Of a stretch of DNA of 64,000 nucleotides, positions 1 through 8,002 are shown in pieces. The notes beneath the pieces are model-generated. The model had not been told where the DNA came from. It made no database searches and saw only the letters and a program-made list of their open reading frames with translations. How positions within the stretch are numbered: position 1 is the first letter of the stretch; each line of letters starts with the position of its first letter. The stretch is from the NCBI GenBank assembly GCA_963678085.1, contig OY782680.1, positions 1,116,001-1,180,000 of the forward strand, in the 5' to 3' direction. Origin of the DNA: Aliishimia sp963678085. Its GTDB lineage: Bacteria > Pseudomonadota > Alphaproteobacteria > Rhodobacterales > Rhodobacteraceae. The position numbers and the translations under genes are program-made.

Positions 1-106
1 TGTGGCCGGCGAATATGACCACCTGCCCGAAGGTGCCTTCTACATGGTGGGCGGCATCGATGATGTGATCGCGAAAGCGGAGAAAATGGCAGCGGAAGCA
101 GCCTAA
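1..106 (+). CDS. atpD: F1 ATP synthase beta subunit, C-terminal end (partial)
   Basis: Only the last 34 codons are present; the reading frame enters the window at base 2 and stops with TAA at 104-106. The tail contains LPEGAFYMVGGIDDV, the typical end of the catalytic beta subunit of F1F0 ATP synthase, which makes ATP at the membrane-bound F1 head. The epsilon-subunit gene follows 57 bases later in the same direction, as in alphaproteobacterial atpHAGDC operons. Confidence 0.93.
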   Translation, partial: VAGEYDHLPEGAFYMVGGIDDVIAKAEKMAAEAA

Positions 107-163
107 GGGTGCATGGCGCGCGGGGGGCGAGCCTTGCGCGCTAGCTGATCAAAGGAGATAGAT

Positions 164-547
164 ATGCAATTTGATCTGGTAAGCCCGGAACGGCGCTTAG
201 CCTCAATGGAGGCGGTATCGGTGGTTATCCCCGGTGCCGAAGGCGATATGACGGTCATGGCCGATCATGCCCCAACCATCTCCACCCTGCGCCCTGGTAT
301 CCTGAAGGTCGAAGGCGCTGAGGCCGCAGAATACGTTGTGACAGGCGGTTTCGCAGAAATCAGCGCGAGCGGTGTCTCTGTGCTGGCGGAAATGGCCGTG
401 GCCAAAGGCGAAGTGCAGGCCGAGGTGCTAACAGACATCATCGACGCAGCCCGCGAAGCAGCCCTAGCCGGGACAGGCGCGGACAAGGACGCAACCGACA
501 AATATGTCGCTGACCTGGAAGCTCTGAAAGCGGCTGCTGGCCTTTAA
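164..547 (+). CDS. atpC: F1 ATP synthase epsilon subunit
   Basis: The 127-residue product begins MQFDLVSPERRLASMEA and has the epsilon beta-sandwich (about residues 1-85, with GAEGDMTVMADHAPTISTLRPG) followed by a short helical C-terminal part. It is the regulatory central-stalk subunit of F1F0 ATP synthase. The ATG is preceded by AAAGGAG at 151-157. It is the last gene of the atp operon: atpD ends 57 bases upstream and a hairpin terminator follows at 570-597. Confidence 0.95.
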   Translation: MQFDLVSPERRLASMEAVSVVIPGAEGDMTVMADHAPTISTLRPGILKVEGAEAAEYVVTGGFAEISASGVSVLAEMAVAKGEVQAEVLTDIIDAAREAALAGTGADKDATDKYVADLEALKAAAGL

Positions 548-569
548 GCCAAGCCAAGATTGAGAATAG

Positions 570-597
570 GGGCGCGGGGATTACGACCTCCGCGCCC
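570..597 (+). terminator. Intrinsic terminator after atpC
   Basis: GGGCGCGG (570-577) pairs perfectly with CCGCGCCC (590-597) across a 12-base loop, followed by TTTGTGTTTG. It lies 22 bases after the atpC stop and probably ends the atp operon. Confidence 0.75.
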
Positions 598-736
598 TTT
601 GTGTTTGTTCGGGGCTTCAGTAGAGCATCAGCTCCGTTCAAAGTTCAGTCCGGCGGGTAGCGTGGCAAAAGAGGCGAGCAACCTAAACTGTGTCACTCAA
701 CTTGCCATGAAGAGATTACAATGCTTTTTCGCAATA

Positions 737-1264
737 CTATGGCAGGGAAATTGCTAGAATTGCGAGTGTTAAGGGAAATGCCAAGAACCATCCAAAGAAG
801 TAGAAAGCGCCAAAAGCCTGAAAGCTCTTTATCGAGGGTTTGAGGGCTAAGAGTTCTGCTTTGATGGTGTCAAGCTTATCTGAACGATTTTTTTCTGGTT
901 CTGTGCCAAGGTCTCGTGATGTTCGCAAGACGTCGATACTCTCTAGTGCTTTGTCTAGTTTGGTTAGGAGGGCCGACCCCGCGCCAATGCGGGCTATTCC
1001 GTTTACTTTTTCCTTGGAATTCCAGCCTTTTAAGGACTGGTAGTCGCCATACCAGTGAACGATGTGGTTGATAGCTTGAAATCCTACAACCCAGAATATC
1101 GAACCTGAAACAGCTGTTTGGCTAATGGTTACTCCGACGAGCTCAAGGTCAGAAGGAAGTACAGCATAGTGTTTCGCAAGTACGACCACAAACGCTGTGG
1201 CCATCAATGCTCGTGCTGATCTTTGTGTTGACAACGAAACCAGTTCTTTTCCTTGAAGGTTCAT
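737..1264 (-). CDS. Uncharacterised membrane protein
   Basis: This 175-residue protein belongs to no family I recognise. Hydrophobic segments at about 17-35, 53-72 and 150-172 flank a charged, lysine-rich stretch (about 80-145) that could be a cytoplasmic helical hairpin. The ATG at 1264 is preceded by AGGAG eight bases upstream. It stands alone: the atp terminator lies on one side and the LprI-like genes on the other, with more than 180 bases either way. The A+T-richer coding sequence suggests a later arrival. The reading frame is well supported but the function is unknown. Confidence 0.6.
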   Translation of the reverse strand: MNLQGKELVSLSTQRSARALMATAFVVVLAKHYAVLPSDLELVGVTISQTAVSGSIFWVVGFQAINHIVHWYGDYQSLKGWNSKEKVNGIARIGAGSALLTKLDKALESIDVLRTSRDLGTEPEKNRSDKLDTIKAELLALKPSIKSFQAFGAFYFFGWFLAFPLTLAILAISLP

Positions 1265-1387
1265 ATCCTATTCTCCTAGCCGATGGCCGTCGATCTATTT
1301 GCGACGGCAAGGTGTTTGAAAATTCGCCACGATGTACAGTCACGTACCAGCAAAATCGCCCGAGCTAGGAATGAGTTCAAGGACTTT

Positions 1388-1408
1388 GCAAAGGGCGTGG
1401 CCCTTTGC
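1388..1408 (-). terminator. Perfect hairpin downstream of the LprI-like gene
   Basis: GCAAAGGGC (1388-1396) pairs with GCCCTTTGC (1400-1408) over a 3-base loop, about 40 bases past the stop of the minus-strand gene ending at 1450. There is no clear U run, so a terminator role is likely but not certain. A second small dyad lies at about 1421-1431. Confidence 0.45.
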
Positions 1409-1449
1409 ATCCCTATGTGGGGCTCGGCCCTAAGGCTCCGCATCCCGCT

Positions 1450-1860
1450 TTAGTTTACCTCGCCAAACATACGCAGGTCTTCGGCGCGTTGGCGGGTCAG
1501 GCGCTCTGCGCATGTCGAATAGAGCAGGGGCTGCATCGTGCCGCCGCGCGCTAGGGTGCTTTCTGCTTCGCAGGCCGCATCGCGGAACTTGATCCAGGCG
1601 CGCTGTGCATCGCGCAACAGCACCTCATTTGTCGGGTCCAGATCGGGCGTATAGCTGTCCATCTGGCGCGCCATGTCCCGCGCAATCTCGTAGGCGAGGT
1701 TCAGATCCTCGTCGGCGGCTTCAAAGGCTTGCGCGGCGCAGAGGTTCATTTCCACCTGGGTCATTGGGTTTTCGCAATCCACCTCTTGTGCCTGGGTAGG
1801 GGCGGATAGGACTATTAATGCGGCTGCGGATAGTGCGAATAGCTTTAGATTGTGGGTCAT
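1450..1860 (-). CDS. Secreted LprI-like (DUF1311) protein
   Basis: The 136-residue product starts with a signal peptide (about residues 1-24, cut after TQAQ). A small cysteine-containing helical domain follows, with CENPMTQVEMNLC and LLRDAQRAWIKFRDAACE, the hallmark of the lysozyme-inhibitor LprI N-terminal family (PF07007/DUF1311). Family members are periplasmic; LprI of Mycobacterium inhibits lysozyme. Four cysteines suggest two disulphides. A paralogue of the same length and orientation lies just upstream at 2016-2423, so this looks like a tandem duplication. The substrate is unknown. Confidence 0.75.
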   Translation of the reverse strand: MTHNLKLFALSAAALIVLSAPTQAQEVDCENPMTQVEMNLCAAQAFEAADEDLNLAYEIARDMARQMDSYTPDLDPTNEVLLRDAQRAWIKFRDAACEAESTLARGGTMQPLLYSTCAERLTRQRAEDLRMFGEVN

Positions 1861-2015
1861 GGGTTCACGCTTGTAGTCATGTGGCTATACCGACAACCCT
1901 TGCATGCCTTGCCTTAGAAGTGAACTCGCCCCGCCCGACGCCTTATATTTGGAGCGCACCGAAAACGCGATCCCAAAACTATTTTGCGCATCTTCGGGCG
2001 GTCCTTATCTCAATT

Positions 2016-2423
2016 TTACTCGGTAAATAGGCGCAGATCTTCTGTTCTTTGAAGGGTAAGCCACTCTAGACATCTAATGTAGTAGAGTCCATGCCAGCTC
2101 CAGCCGGAGGCGTGCAACACGCGATGGGGCTCGCACGCGGCATCACGGAACGGGATCCAGGCCCGCTGTGCATCGCGCAACAACTCGTCAATTGTTGGCT
2201 CAAGACCGGGCATATCCCTGTCCATCTGGCGCGCCTTATCACGGGCAATTTTATAGGCGAGGTTTAGCTCTCGGTCCGCAGCTTCTAAGTCTAGCCTGGA
2301 GCACTCAGTCTTTTCGAACTGGTTCTCCTGCCTACTGCAATCCTCCGCTTGCGCCCGTGTAGGAGCGGCAAGGGTGATCAACGCGGCTGCCGCTAGTGCG
2401 GCTGACCGGCCTATGCGCCTCAT
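2016..2423 (-). CDS. Second secreted LprI-like (DUF1311) protein
   Basis: I take the ATG at 2423 because GAGGAGG lies just upstream and it begins a proper signal peptide (MRRIGRSAALAAAALITLAA); the open frame itself runs back to 2642. The 135-residue product shares the LprI/DUF1311 core with its neighbour: CSRQENQFEKTEC, then LLRDAQRAWIPFRDAACE, then a C-terminal cysteine pair region. It is probably periplasmic. The two paralogues are about 150 bases apart and have diverged substantially, so the duplication is not recent. Function is inferred only from the family. Confidence 0.72.
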   Translation of the reverse strand: MRRIGRSAALAAAALITLAAPTRAQAEDCSRQENQFEKTECSRLDLEAADRELNLAYKIARDKARQMDRDMPGLEPTIDELLRDAQRAWIPFRDAACEPHRVLHASGWSWHGLYYIRCLEWLTLQRTEDLRLFTE

Positions 2424-2475
2424 GGTGGGTTCCTCCTCAAGCGGGAAAGGGGGTGATTCCCATACACTAAGCTCA

Positions 2476-3495
2476 TTACGCGAAACGATAAAGACCGTCA
2501 TAGATCGGGCCCAGTGTGTCATCTTCAAAGAGAGAGCTAACGGAGGTGCCGCCCCAGATGTTCCAGATCGCTTGCGTAAAGATCGGCGCGGTGGGCACGA
2601 TGCGGATATTGGGGGCTGCTTTGATCGCTGCGGTGGGCTCAATCGTGTCGGTAATCACCAGGGATTTCATCACCGAGTTGGAGACGCGCTCAACCGCTGG
2701 GCCGCTCATCACGCCATGGGTGATATAGGAATGCACCTCTTTCGCCCCGTTCTCCATCAGAACCTCTGCTGCTTTGCACAGCGTGCCAGCCGTGTCGCAA
2801 ATGTCATCCACGATCAGGCAGACCTTGTCTTTCACATCGCCAATCACGGTCATTTCCGCTACTTCACCTGGTTTCTCGCGCCGCTTATCCACGATTGAGA
2901 GCGGCGAGCCGATGCGTTTGGCCAGCTCACGCGCGCGCGCCACGCCGCCCACATCGGGTGAGACCACCATAAGGTCACTCATCTGGTCTTTGAAAAGGTT
3001 CTTGATATCAATAGCAAAGACGGGGGAAGCATAAAGGTTATCCACTGGAATATCAAAGAAACCCTGGATTTGCGCCGCATGTAGATCCATGGTCAAAATC
3101 CGCTCAACCCCAGCGCCGACCAGCATGTTTGCCACCAGCTTGGCCGAGATCGGTGTGCGTGCTTTGGTGCGCCGGTCCTGACGCGCATAGCCGAAATAGG
3201 GGATCACCGCCGTAATCCGATCCGCCGAAGAGCGCCGCAGCGCATCGGCCATAATCAGCAGCTCCATAAGGTTGTCATTGGCCGGGTTCGAGGTGGATTG
3301 CAGGATGAACATATCCTCGCCGCGCACATTCTCGAACACTTCGACAAAAATTTCACCATCGTTAAAGCGCTCCACCCGCGTATCACAAAGGTGTAAATTC
3401 TGGCCGCGCAATGTGCTCATACGGCGAGCGATTGACGTGGCCAGCGTTTTGTTGGAGTTTCCGGCGATCAGCTTTGGCTGGGAAGAGGTGAGCAT
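2476..3495 (-). CDS. prs: Ribose-phosphate pyrophosphokinase
   Basis: This 339-residue enzyme makes PRPP from ribose 5-phosphate and ATP, feeding purine, pyrimidine, histidine, tryptophan and NAD synthesis in the cytoplasm. Visible signatures are DLHAAQIQGFFDIPVDNLYA, the flexible catalytic region VSPDVGGVARARELAKR, and the PRPP-binding loop LIVDDICDTAGT. I prefer the ATG at 3495; a TTG two codons upstream (3501) is possible. The length is normal for class I enzymes. It is transcribed alone, divergent from the gene at 3612. Confidence 0.95.
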   Translation of the reverse strand: MLTSSQPKLIAGNSNKTLATSIARRMSTLRGQNLHLCDTRVERFNDGEIFVEVFENVRGEDMFILQSTSNPANDNLMELLIMADALRRSSADRITAVIPYFGYARQDRRTKARTPISAKLVANMLVGAGVERILTMDLHAAQIQGFFDIPVDNLYASPVFAIDIKNLFKDQMSDLMVVSPDVGGVARARELAKRIGSPLSIVDKRREKPGEVAEMTVIGDVKDKVCLIVDDICDTAGTLCKAAEVLMENGAKEVHSYITHGVMSGPAVERVSNSVMKSLVITDTIEPTAAIKAAPNIRIVPTAPIFTQAIWNIWGGTSVSSLFEDDTLGPIYDGLYRFA

Positions 3496-3611
3496 AGACA
3501 AGTCCTAGCGATAAGGGGGAAAGTTAGTTTTATGACAGATTCGCGACAGTTGCGTCCGCTTATCACGGCTCAACCCTCGGGGCCAAAGGTTAACAAAGGA
3601 AAGGACCCCAG

Positions 3612-4211
3612 GTGGTACATATTGATTACTATTTTTCGACCATTTCGCCCTATACCTATTTAGCGGGGCGGCGGCTTGAGGATTTGGCCGCAGCACATCG
3701 GGCGCAGATAGCTTATAAACCGCTTGATATGCTGGCACTTTTTGCACGCACGGGGGGATTGCCTCCGCGCGAGCGCCACCCGAACCGGATCAAGTACCGC
3801 GCCCAAGATCTGCCGCGCCAGGCAAAGAAAGCGGGTCTGCCCTTTAACCTGAACCCGGCCTATGCGCCCGCAAATGCCGCGCCCTCTTGCTATGCGTGTA
3901 TTGTGGCCGCTAAGGCGGGTGGCGGCGATATGGGCGCGCTCATTCACGCGATTGGCCGTGCCTATTGGGCAGAAGAGAAAGACATTGCGCAAGATGATGT
4001 GATCGCGGCATGTCTGGCAGAGGCGGGGTTTGATCCCTCTCTTGCGGGCAAGGATATGTTGATGGCGGCTGAAACCTATATGGCAAATCTGGAAGAGGCC
4101 GTTGCGGCGGGTGTCTTTGGTGCGCCCTTTTACATCGTGAATAATGATCAGGGGTTTTGGGGGCAGGATAGGCTGGCGGATTTGGCCCTGCATCTGGCGG
4201 GCGAGCTGTGA
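3612..4211 (+). CDS. 2-hydroxychromene-2-carboxylate isomerase family protein (DsbA fold)
   Basis: The 199-residue product belongs to the kappa-GST/HCCA isomerase branch of DsbA-like thioredoxin-fold proteins. It begins DYYFSTISPYTYLAGRRL, with a serine where DsbA has its catalytic cysteine, and ends with GVFGAPFYIVNNDQGFWGQDRL. Relatives use glutathione to isomerise aromatic breakdown products; the substrate here is not known. The start is GTG at 3612, with AAAGGA shortly upstream. Its stop overlaps the start of the following hydrolase by four bases (4208-4211), so the two genes are co-translated. Confidence 0.85.
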   Translation: MVHIDYYFSTISPYTYLAGRRLEDLAAAHRAQIAYKPLDMLALFARTGGLPPRERHPNRIKYRAQDLPRQAKKAGLPFNLNPAYAPANAAPSCYACIVAAKAGGGDMGALIHAIGRAYWAEEKDIAQDDVIAACLAEAGFDPSLAGKDMLMAAETYMANLEEAVAAGVFGAPFYIVNNDQGFWGQDRLADLALHLAGEL

Positions 4212-4993
4212 GCTTTAAGCCTCATATCGCCCAGCTCGGACAGGGGCCGCAAACAGCGCTGGCCCTGCATTGCACCTTAGCCTTTTCCGGGGCCTGGGGT
4301 GGTTTTGTAAAAGCGGTCGGACCCGATTGGCGTTTTATGGCACCTGATATGCCAAACCATGGCAAGAGCCCGGATTGGGAGGGTGATTTTGTCGCTCAGG
4401 CGCTGGCCGGGGCGCGCGCCGCACTAAGCGAGCCGATGCATGTGATTGGTCATTCCTTTGGCGCTGTGCTGGCGATGCGCCTAGCGATTGAGCATCCCGA
4501 GCTGGTGAAAAGTGCAACCCTGTTCGAGCCCGTGTTTTTCTGTATCGCCAAAGCGGATGCCCCAGAGTCCGTTGCAGAACATGATGCCATGGCCGCCCCG
4601 TTCTATGAGGCTTTTGCCTTAGGTGATATGGAGCTGGCCGCGCGCCGCTTTAACCGCATGTGGAGCCCCTCTGGCCCGCCCTGGGACCGCTTGCCTGACC
4701 AGCTGCGCGCCGCGATGAGCCGCGCCATCCCGGTTGTGCCGGAAACCGAAGACTTCCTGTTCGGCGACAGTGCCGGGTTGATACCGCGCCTGAAAGACAT
4801 AGAGGCCCCGGTACTCTTGATGCAGGGCGAGAGCAGCCCCGCAATCATCAAAGCCACAAACCAAGGCCTCGCCGCCCGCATTCGCGGTGCCCGCCAAGTG
4901 GAAATCGCAGGCGCAGGCCATATGGCCCCGATCAGTCATCCCAAAGAGGTAGCTCGTGAGTGGCAGAGATTTGTAGCTGAGAGCCGACCGTAA
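4208..4993 (+). CDS. Alpha/beta hydrolase
   Basis: The 261-residue product has the alpha/beta-hydrolase plan: an oxyanion region HCTLAFSGAWGGF near residue 21, the nucleophile elbow GHSFGA with serine 83, an acid in the strand LLMQGESSP, and a histidine in GAGHMAPISHP near residue 238. The GTG start overlaps the upstream isomerase stop by four bases, which indicates a two-gene operon. The substrate cannot be told from sequence. It is the last chromosomal gene before the island's left junction. Confidence 0.85.
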   Translation: MSFKPHIAQLGQGPQTALALHCTLAFSGAWGGFVKAVGPDWRFMAPDMPNHGKSPDWEGDFVAQALAGARAALSEPMHVIGHSFGAVLAMRLAIEHPELVKSATLFEPVFFCIAKADAPESVAEHDAMAAPFYEAFALGDMELAARRFNRMWSPSGPPWDRLPDQLRAAMSRAIPVVPETEDFLFGDSAGLIPRLKDIEAPVLLMQGESSPAIIKATNQGLAARIRGARQVEIAGAGHMAPISHPKEVAREWQRFVAESRP

Positions 4994-5220
4994 AACGATA
5001 CTGTCAAATGCCCTGTTTTCAGCCGCCGCGGTTCGGGTGCCCCTTTTCCTGTTCCCGGACACCGGGAGACTTTGCCCCTGCTCAAGAAAAGCGCACAAGA
5101 AGGGTCGGGGTAGGCACATGGCACCGGGCCAAAAATGATCCACAAATACCAGCCGTGACTGTGTTTTCTGTATTCGGTAAGAAAACGAACCTAACAGGCG
5201 CGCGCTAAGCTTTTGAGATA
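4994..5220. other. Intergenic stretch outside the island's left end
   Basis: I see no convincing gene here. The last bases, 5202-5220, match 14 of 19 positions of the sequence lying next to the intact tRNA-Asn (20400-20418). They therefore look like the native 3' flank of the tRNA gene before the island inserted. Confidence 0.5.
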
Positions 5221-5269
5221 TTTGGCTTCGGCGGTAGGGATCGAACCTACGACCAATTGGTTAACAGTC
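5221..5269 (-). repeat. attL: displaced 3' half of tRNA-Asn
   Basis: These 49 bases match 20419-20467, the 3' half of the intact tRNA-Asn gene, with two mismatches. The copy covers the anticodon loop, T arm, acceptor 3' strand and CCA, but has no 5' half, so it cannot be a tRNA gene. One mismatch breaks an acceptor-stem pair, as expected once selection on a displaced copy is lost. With the intact gene at the other end it defines the integration site of the island. Confidence 0.88.
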
Positions 5270-5296
5270 TGAGATTGCGAGTAATACCAAAGGAGG

Positions 5297-5845
5297 TTAA
5301 GGCTGACCTATTTTAGTCCATTCGCGTGTTGCGATGGATTTGATGACACCGGGTAGGTCGATGAGTTTGTTCCATGCGTGGCATCCGGCTTTGATTATGG
5401 CGTCATAGTCGTTGAAGACGCGGTTAGAGAGCCAATTCTGGCGCATGTATTGCCAGATGTTCTCTACGGGGTTGAGTTCGGGCGACTTTGGCGGGATGAA
5501 GAGCAGGGAGAGGTTCTGCGGGACATCCAGAGCACCCGTGGTATGCCATGCGGCGCGATCCATGATGATGACGGCGTGGGCATCCGTGGCGACTTCCCGG
5601 CTTATCTCGTAGAGATGGGCCTGCATGGCGCGGGTATCGGCGTAAGGCATCATGAGTGCGGCACCGGTTCCGCGTTCGGGACAAACGGCACCGAACAGAT
5701 AGGCGCTTTGATACCGCTGATCGGCGGGTTGGCGGGGGCGCGTACCCTTGCGCGCCCATTGATAGGTCTGGCCATTCTTTTGACCCAGCCTCATTTCATC
5801 TTGAAACCAGATCTCGACTGGCGTCTCGTCGGAGACATCTTTCAA
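5297..5845 (-). CDS. IS630 transposase, catalytic part (orfB)
   Basis: This frame carries the DDE catalytic domain: D16 in EIWFQDEMRLGQK, D96 in VIIMDRAAWH and E128 in SPELNPVENIWQ, counted from the first ATG in the frame. All three metal-binding residues are present and the domain is full length, so the element may be active. The domain is probably made as a fusion with orfA by a -1 frameshift at the A7 run (5871-5877) rather than from its own start. Confidence 0.87.
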   Translation of the reverse strand: MKDVSDETPVEIWFQDEMRLGQKNGQTYQWARKGTRPRQPADQRYQSAYLFGAVCPERGTGAALMMPYADTRAMQAHLYEISREVATDAHAVIIMDRAAWHTTGALDVPQNLSLLFIPPKSPELNPVENIWQYMRQNWLSNRVFNDYDAIIKAGCHAWNKLIDLPGVIKSIATREWTKIGQP

Positions 5846-6363
5846 GGTTTCCCTGAGCGTCTGGGCAAAGTTTTTTTAAACGCCTTGATGGTTTCGGCAT
5901 CTTGCTGGGGGTGCTGCGGGCGCGCGCTGACATGGGAAAAGCCCAACTCGTGCGGGATGTCGCCGACATGGCGCACGTGATACGCGACGCCGAAGCGCTC
6001 CTTGATGACACGCTGAAGGTCGGTACGCCGCCATCTGACCACGCCGTCCTTCTCCGGGTCGGGGCCGGCCTCCACGATCGTCGCAAGTTCGGCCCGTTGC
6101 GCCTCGCTGAGCTTGCGCCGCGCCCCCGGCGGCTTGCGGTCAATCAGCCCCTCTGGACCTTCCGTATTAAAACGATGGACCCAATCGCGCAGCGTCTGAC
6201 GGTCCATACCCCCGATCTTCGCGGCACTCGCGCGGTCCATGCCGTCATACACCGCCGCCAAAGACAACAGGCGGCGGCTCTGGCTGGCGTCCGAACCCTG
6301 CGCCGCGCACTTGCGCAGCTCGACAGCGGTGAAATCGGTGCGAAGCGGAATTTTGGCTGGCAT
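5842..6363 (-). CDS. IS630 transposase, N-terminal part (orfA)
   Basis: The start at 6363 has GAAGGAG just upstream and gives MPAKIPLRTDFTAVELRK. The product has the tandem helix-turn-helix region of IS630 transposases (LLSLAAVYDGMDRASAAKIGG, then QTLRDWVHRFN). The frame ends at 5842, soon after a run of seven A residues (minus strand, 5871-5877) followed by C. A -1 slip there continues into the catalytic frame as KKNFAQTLRE. Many IS630 elements make full-length transposase by such programmed frameshifting. Confidence 0.85.
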   Translation of the reverse strand: MPAKIPLRTDFTAVELRKCAAQGSDASQSRRLLSLAAVYDGMDRASAAKIGGMDRQTLRDWVHRFNTEGPEGLIDRKPPGARRKLSEAQRAELATIVEAGPDPEKDGVVRWRRTDLQRVIKERFGVAYHVRHVGDIPHELGFSHVSARPQHPQQDAETIKAFKKTLPRRSGKP

Positions 6364-6582
6364 GGCAAATCTCCTTCGCCACACGTGAGGCAGATCAGCG
6401 CCCACGATGCAATACCCGGCCGACATAATGAGTCAGCATCAAACACCTTTGGTATAAATCATGGTCCATTTGGCCTCATTCGGGGCGTACGGCCCCTTGA
6501 AAACATAGCAATATCATCCCGGTAGCACCATCCAGGCCCACCTGGATCAATCGCAAACACTGTACTCGGGACTGTACTTTCC

Positions 6583-7707
6583 ATGACCATATTCAAATTC
6601 ACCGAGGCCCGTATCAGGGACCTCCCACTTGGCTCGGGCATCCATCGGGACACCGATGTGAAAGGGCTGATGTGCATCTGCCATAAGACGTGCAAGACCT
6701 TTGCCGTCCAAAGCGATGTCCGCAGAGAAAAGCGTCACGTTCGAACCGTGAGGGTCAAGATCGGACGGGCTGACCATATCCGACTGTCCGAGGCCAGAAA
6801 TGAGGCCCGAAAACTCATGGCCACGATCCAGTCTGGCGTCGATCCCACAGCTGGACCGGAGTCCACTGGCATCACCTTGGAACAAGCCTTGAAAGAGCAC
6901 CTGAAAGAACGGGAACTGTCCGACGCCACAGTCAGGAATTACCAGTATCACATGGACAACTACCTCGGGCGTCTTCGGCGTCGTGCCGTGGCTGACATTA
7001 CGCGTCAGGACTGCCGAGAGCTTATGGACCAGCTCACAAAGCGTCACGGCAAGACCACGGGTGGGTCGGTCATGCGCACCGTTCGAGCTCTTGTGAATAC
7101 GGCCCGCCGTCACGATGAAACGATTGGGGCAAATCCTGTTGATGCCCTTCGTGTCCCTGCAACCCCCAAGCGGGAAGTCGGGGAATTGGACATGGCCGAT
7201 TTCTGGTCCACAACCGAAGCCATGTCTCCCTTAATGCGTGACCTGCAACGGGCGTTCCTGCTGACGGGTGCACGGAGAACTTCCCTGCTTGGTGTGAAAT
7301 GTGCCGACTTTGATGCTGACGCGGGCGTTCTGACCTTCACCCACATGAAAACAGGTGGGGCTTGGTCCTTCCCAACAGGTCGCTGGTTGACCGAAACCTT
7401 GAAGGCCAGAATGGCAGAGGACGAGCCTCTGAACTCGCCTTGGCTTTGGCCGTCACCAGGGTCAGCCACCGGCCACGTTGCCGAGCCAAAGCGGGCTGGT
7501 GTTCCGTCTCCCCACGCACTTCGTCACCATGCTAGAACGATGATGATTGCTGCTGGTGTGCCATATGCCGAAGGGGCGCTTCTGTTGGGTCAACGGCTTC
7601 CAGGGGCCTCTGGCGGGTATGTGCACCAGACGCATTTGGTTGAAGCCCTTCGGCCCCATGCACAAGCCTTAGAGGACATGGTCTTGGCCAAGGCTGGTGT
7701 TGCGTGA
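6583..7707 (+). CDS. int: Tyrosine-recombinase integrase of the island
   Basis: The 374-residue enzyme has an N-terminal arm/DUF4102-like region (about 1-90), a SAM-like core-binding domain (about 95-190) and the catalytic domain. Candidate active-site residues are R231 (LLTGARRTS), K256, H311-x-x-R314 (HALRHH) and the nucleophile Y346 (GGYVHQT). It is expected to catalyse integration between the island's attachment site and tRNA-Asn. It lies 1.3 kb inside attL and would be adjacent if the IS630 were removed. It appears intact. Confidence 0.93.
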   Translation: MTIFKFTEARIRDLPLGSGIHRDTDVKGLMCICHKTCKTFAVQSDVRREKRHVRTVRVKIGRADHIRLSEARNEARKLMATIQSGVDPTAGPESTGITLEQALKEHLKERELSDATVRNYQYHMDNYLGRLRRRAVADITRQDCRELMDQLTKRHGKTTGGSVMRTVRALVNTARRHDETIGANPVDALRVPATPKREVGELDMADFWSTTEAMSPLMRDLQRAFLLTGARRTSLLGVKCADFDADAGVLTFTHMKTGGAWSFPTGRWLTETLKARMAEDEPLNSPWLWPSPGSATGHVAEPKRAGVPSPHALRHHARTMMIAAGVPYAEGALLLGQRLPGASGGYVHQTHLVEALRPHAQALEDMVLAKAGVA

Positions 7708-7753
7708 ATGATGGTACGATGCCTTAACACGTTGGCATATCGAGACCTTGCAA

Positions 7754-7813
7754 GCTGATAACCTGACTTCATCGCTGTCCATTTGGACGCACTTGGATTT
7801 TGGAGTTATCAGC
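7754..7813. promoter_or_regulatory. Paired 9-base inverted sites before the AlpA-like gene
   Basis: GCTGATAAC at 7754-7762 recurs as its exact reverse complement GTTATCAGC at 7805-7813, ending one base before the ATG of the AlpA-like gene. Spacing is 42 bases. This could be a pair of recognition sites for the excisionase or integrase, or an operator that controls the gene. It is inferred from symmetry and position only. Confidence 0.4.
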
Positions 7814-8002
7814 ATGAGCAATCCACAAACTGACACCCCTTGGATGACAACCGAGGCCGCTGCCAAATACCTTTCGGTCTCGCCTGGCACCATGCACAAT
7901 TGGCGTAGCAAGGGCACTGGTCCGTCTTACCGGACCGTTGGCCGGATTGTCCGTTATCACCGTGACGACCTGGACGCTTTCATGATGTCGGGGGCAGTGT
8001 AA
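7814..8002 (+). CDS. AlpA/excisionase-type winged-helix DNA-binding protein
   Basis: I chose ATG 7814, preceded by GGAG at a good distance, over an upstream frame start at 7748. The 62-residue product has the MerR-like helix-turn-helix of AlpA/excisionase proteins: MTTEAAAKYLSVSPGTMHNW, then GPSYRTVGRIVRYHRDDLDAFM. Such proteins bend attachment-site DNA for excision or activate island genes. It directly follows the integrase gene. Its stop overlaps the next start (TAATG at 8000-8004). Confidence 0.82.
   Translation: MSNPQTDTPWMTTEAAAKYLSVSPGTMHNWRSKGTGPSYRTVGRIVRYHRDDLDAFMMSGAV

Larger units (their letters stand above)
5284..6455 (-). mobile_element. IS630-family insertion sequence
   Basis: The element is about 1.17 kb long and holds two overlapping transposase frames on the minus strand. 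Short imperfect inverted ends are visible: ATACCAAAGG from 5284 and CCTTTGGTAT up to 6455. IS630/Tc1-like elements insert at TA; TA-like bases flank both ends, but I cannot fix the exact duplication. It sits 14 bases inside attL, between the attachment site and the integrase gene. Confidence 0.85.

Noticed and set aside
5221..5269. A second tRNA-Asn gene
   Set aside because: Only the 3' half is present and an acceptor pair is broken, so it is the displaced end left by island integration.
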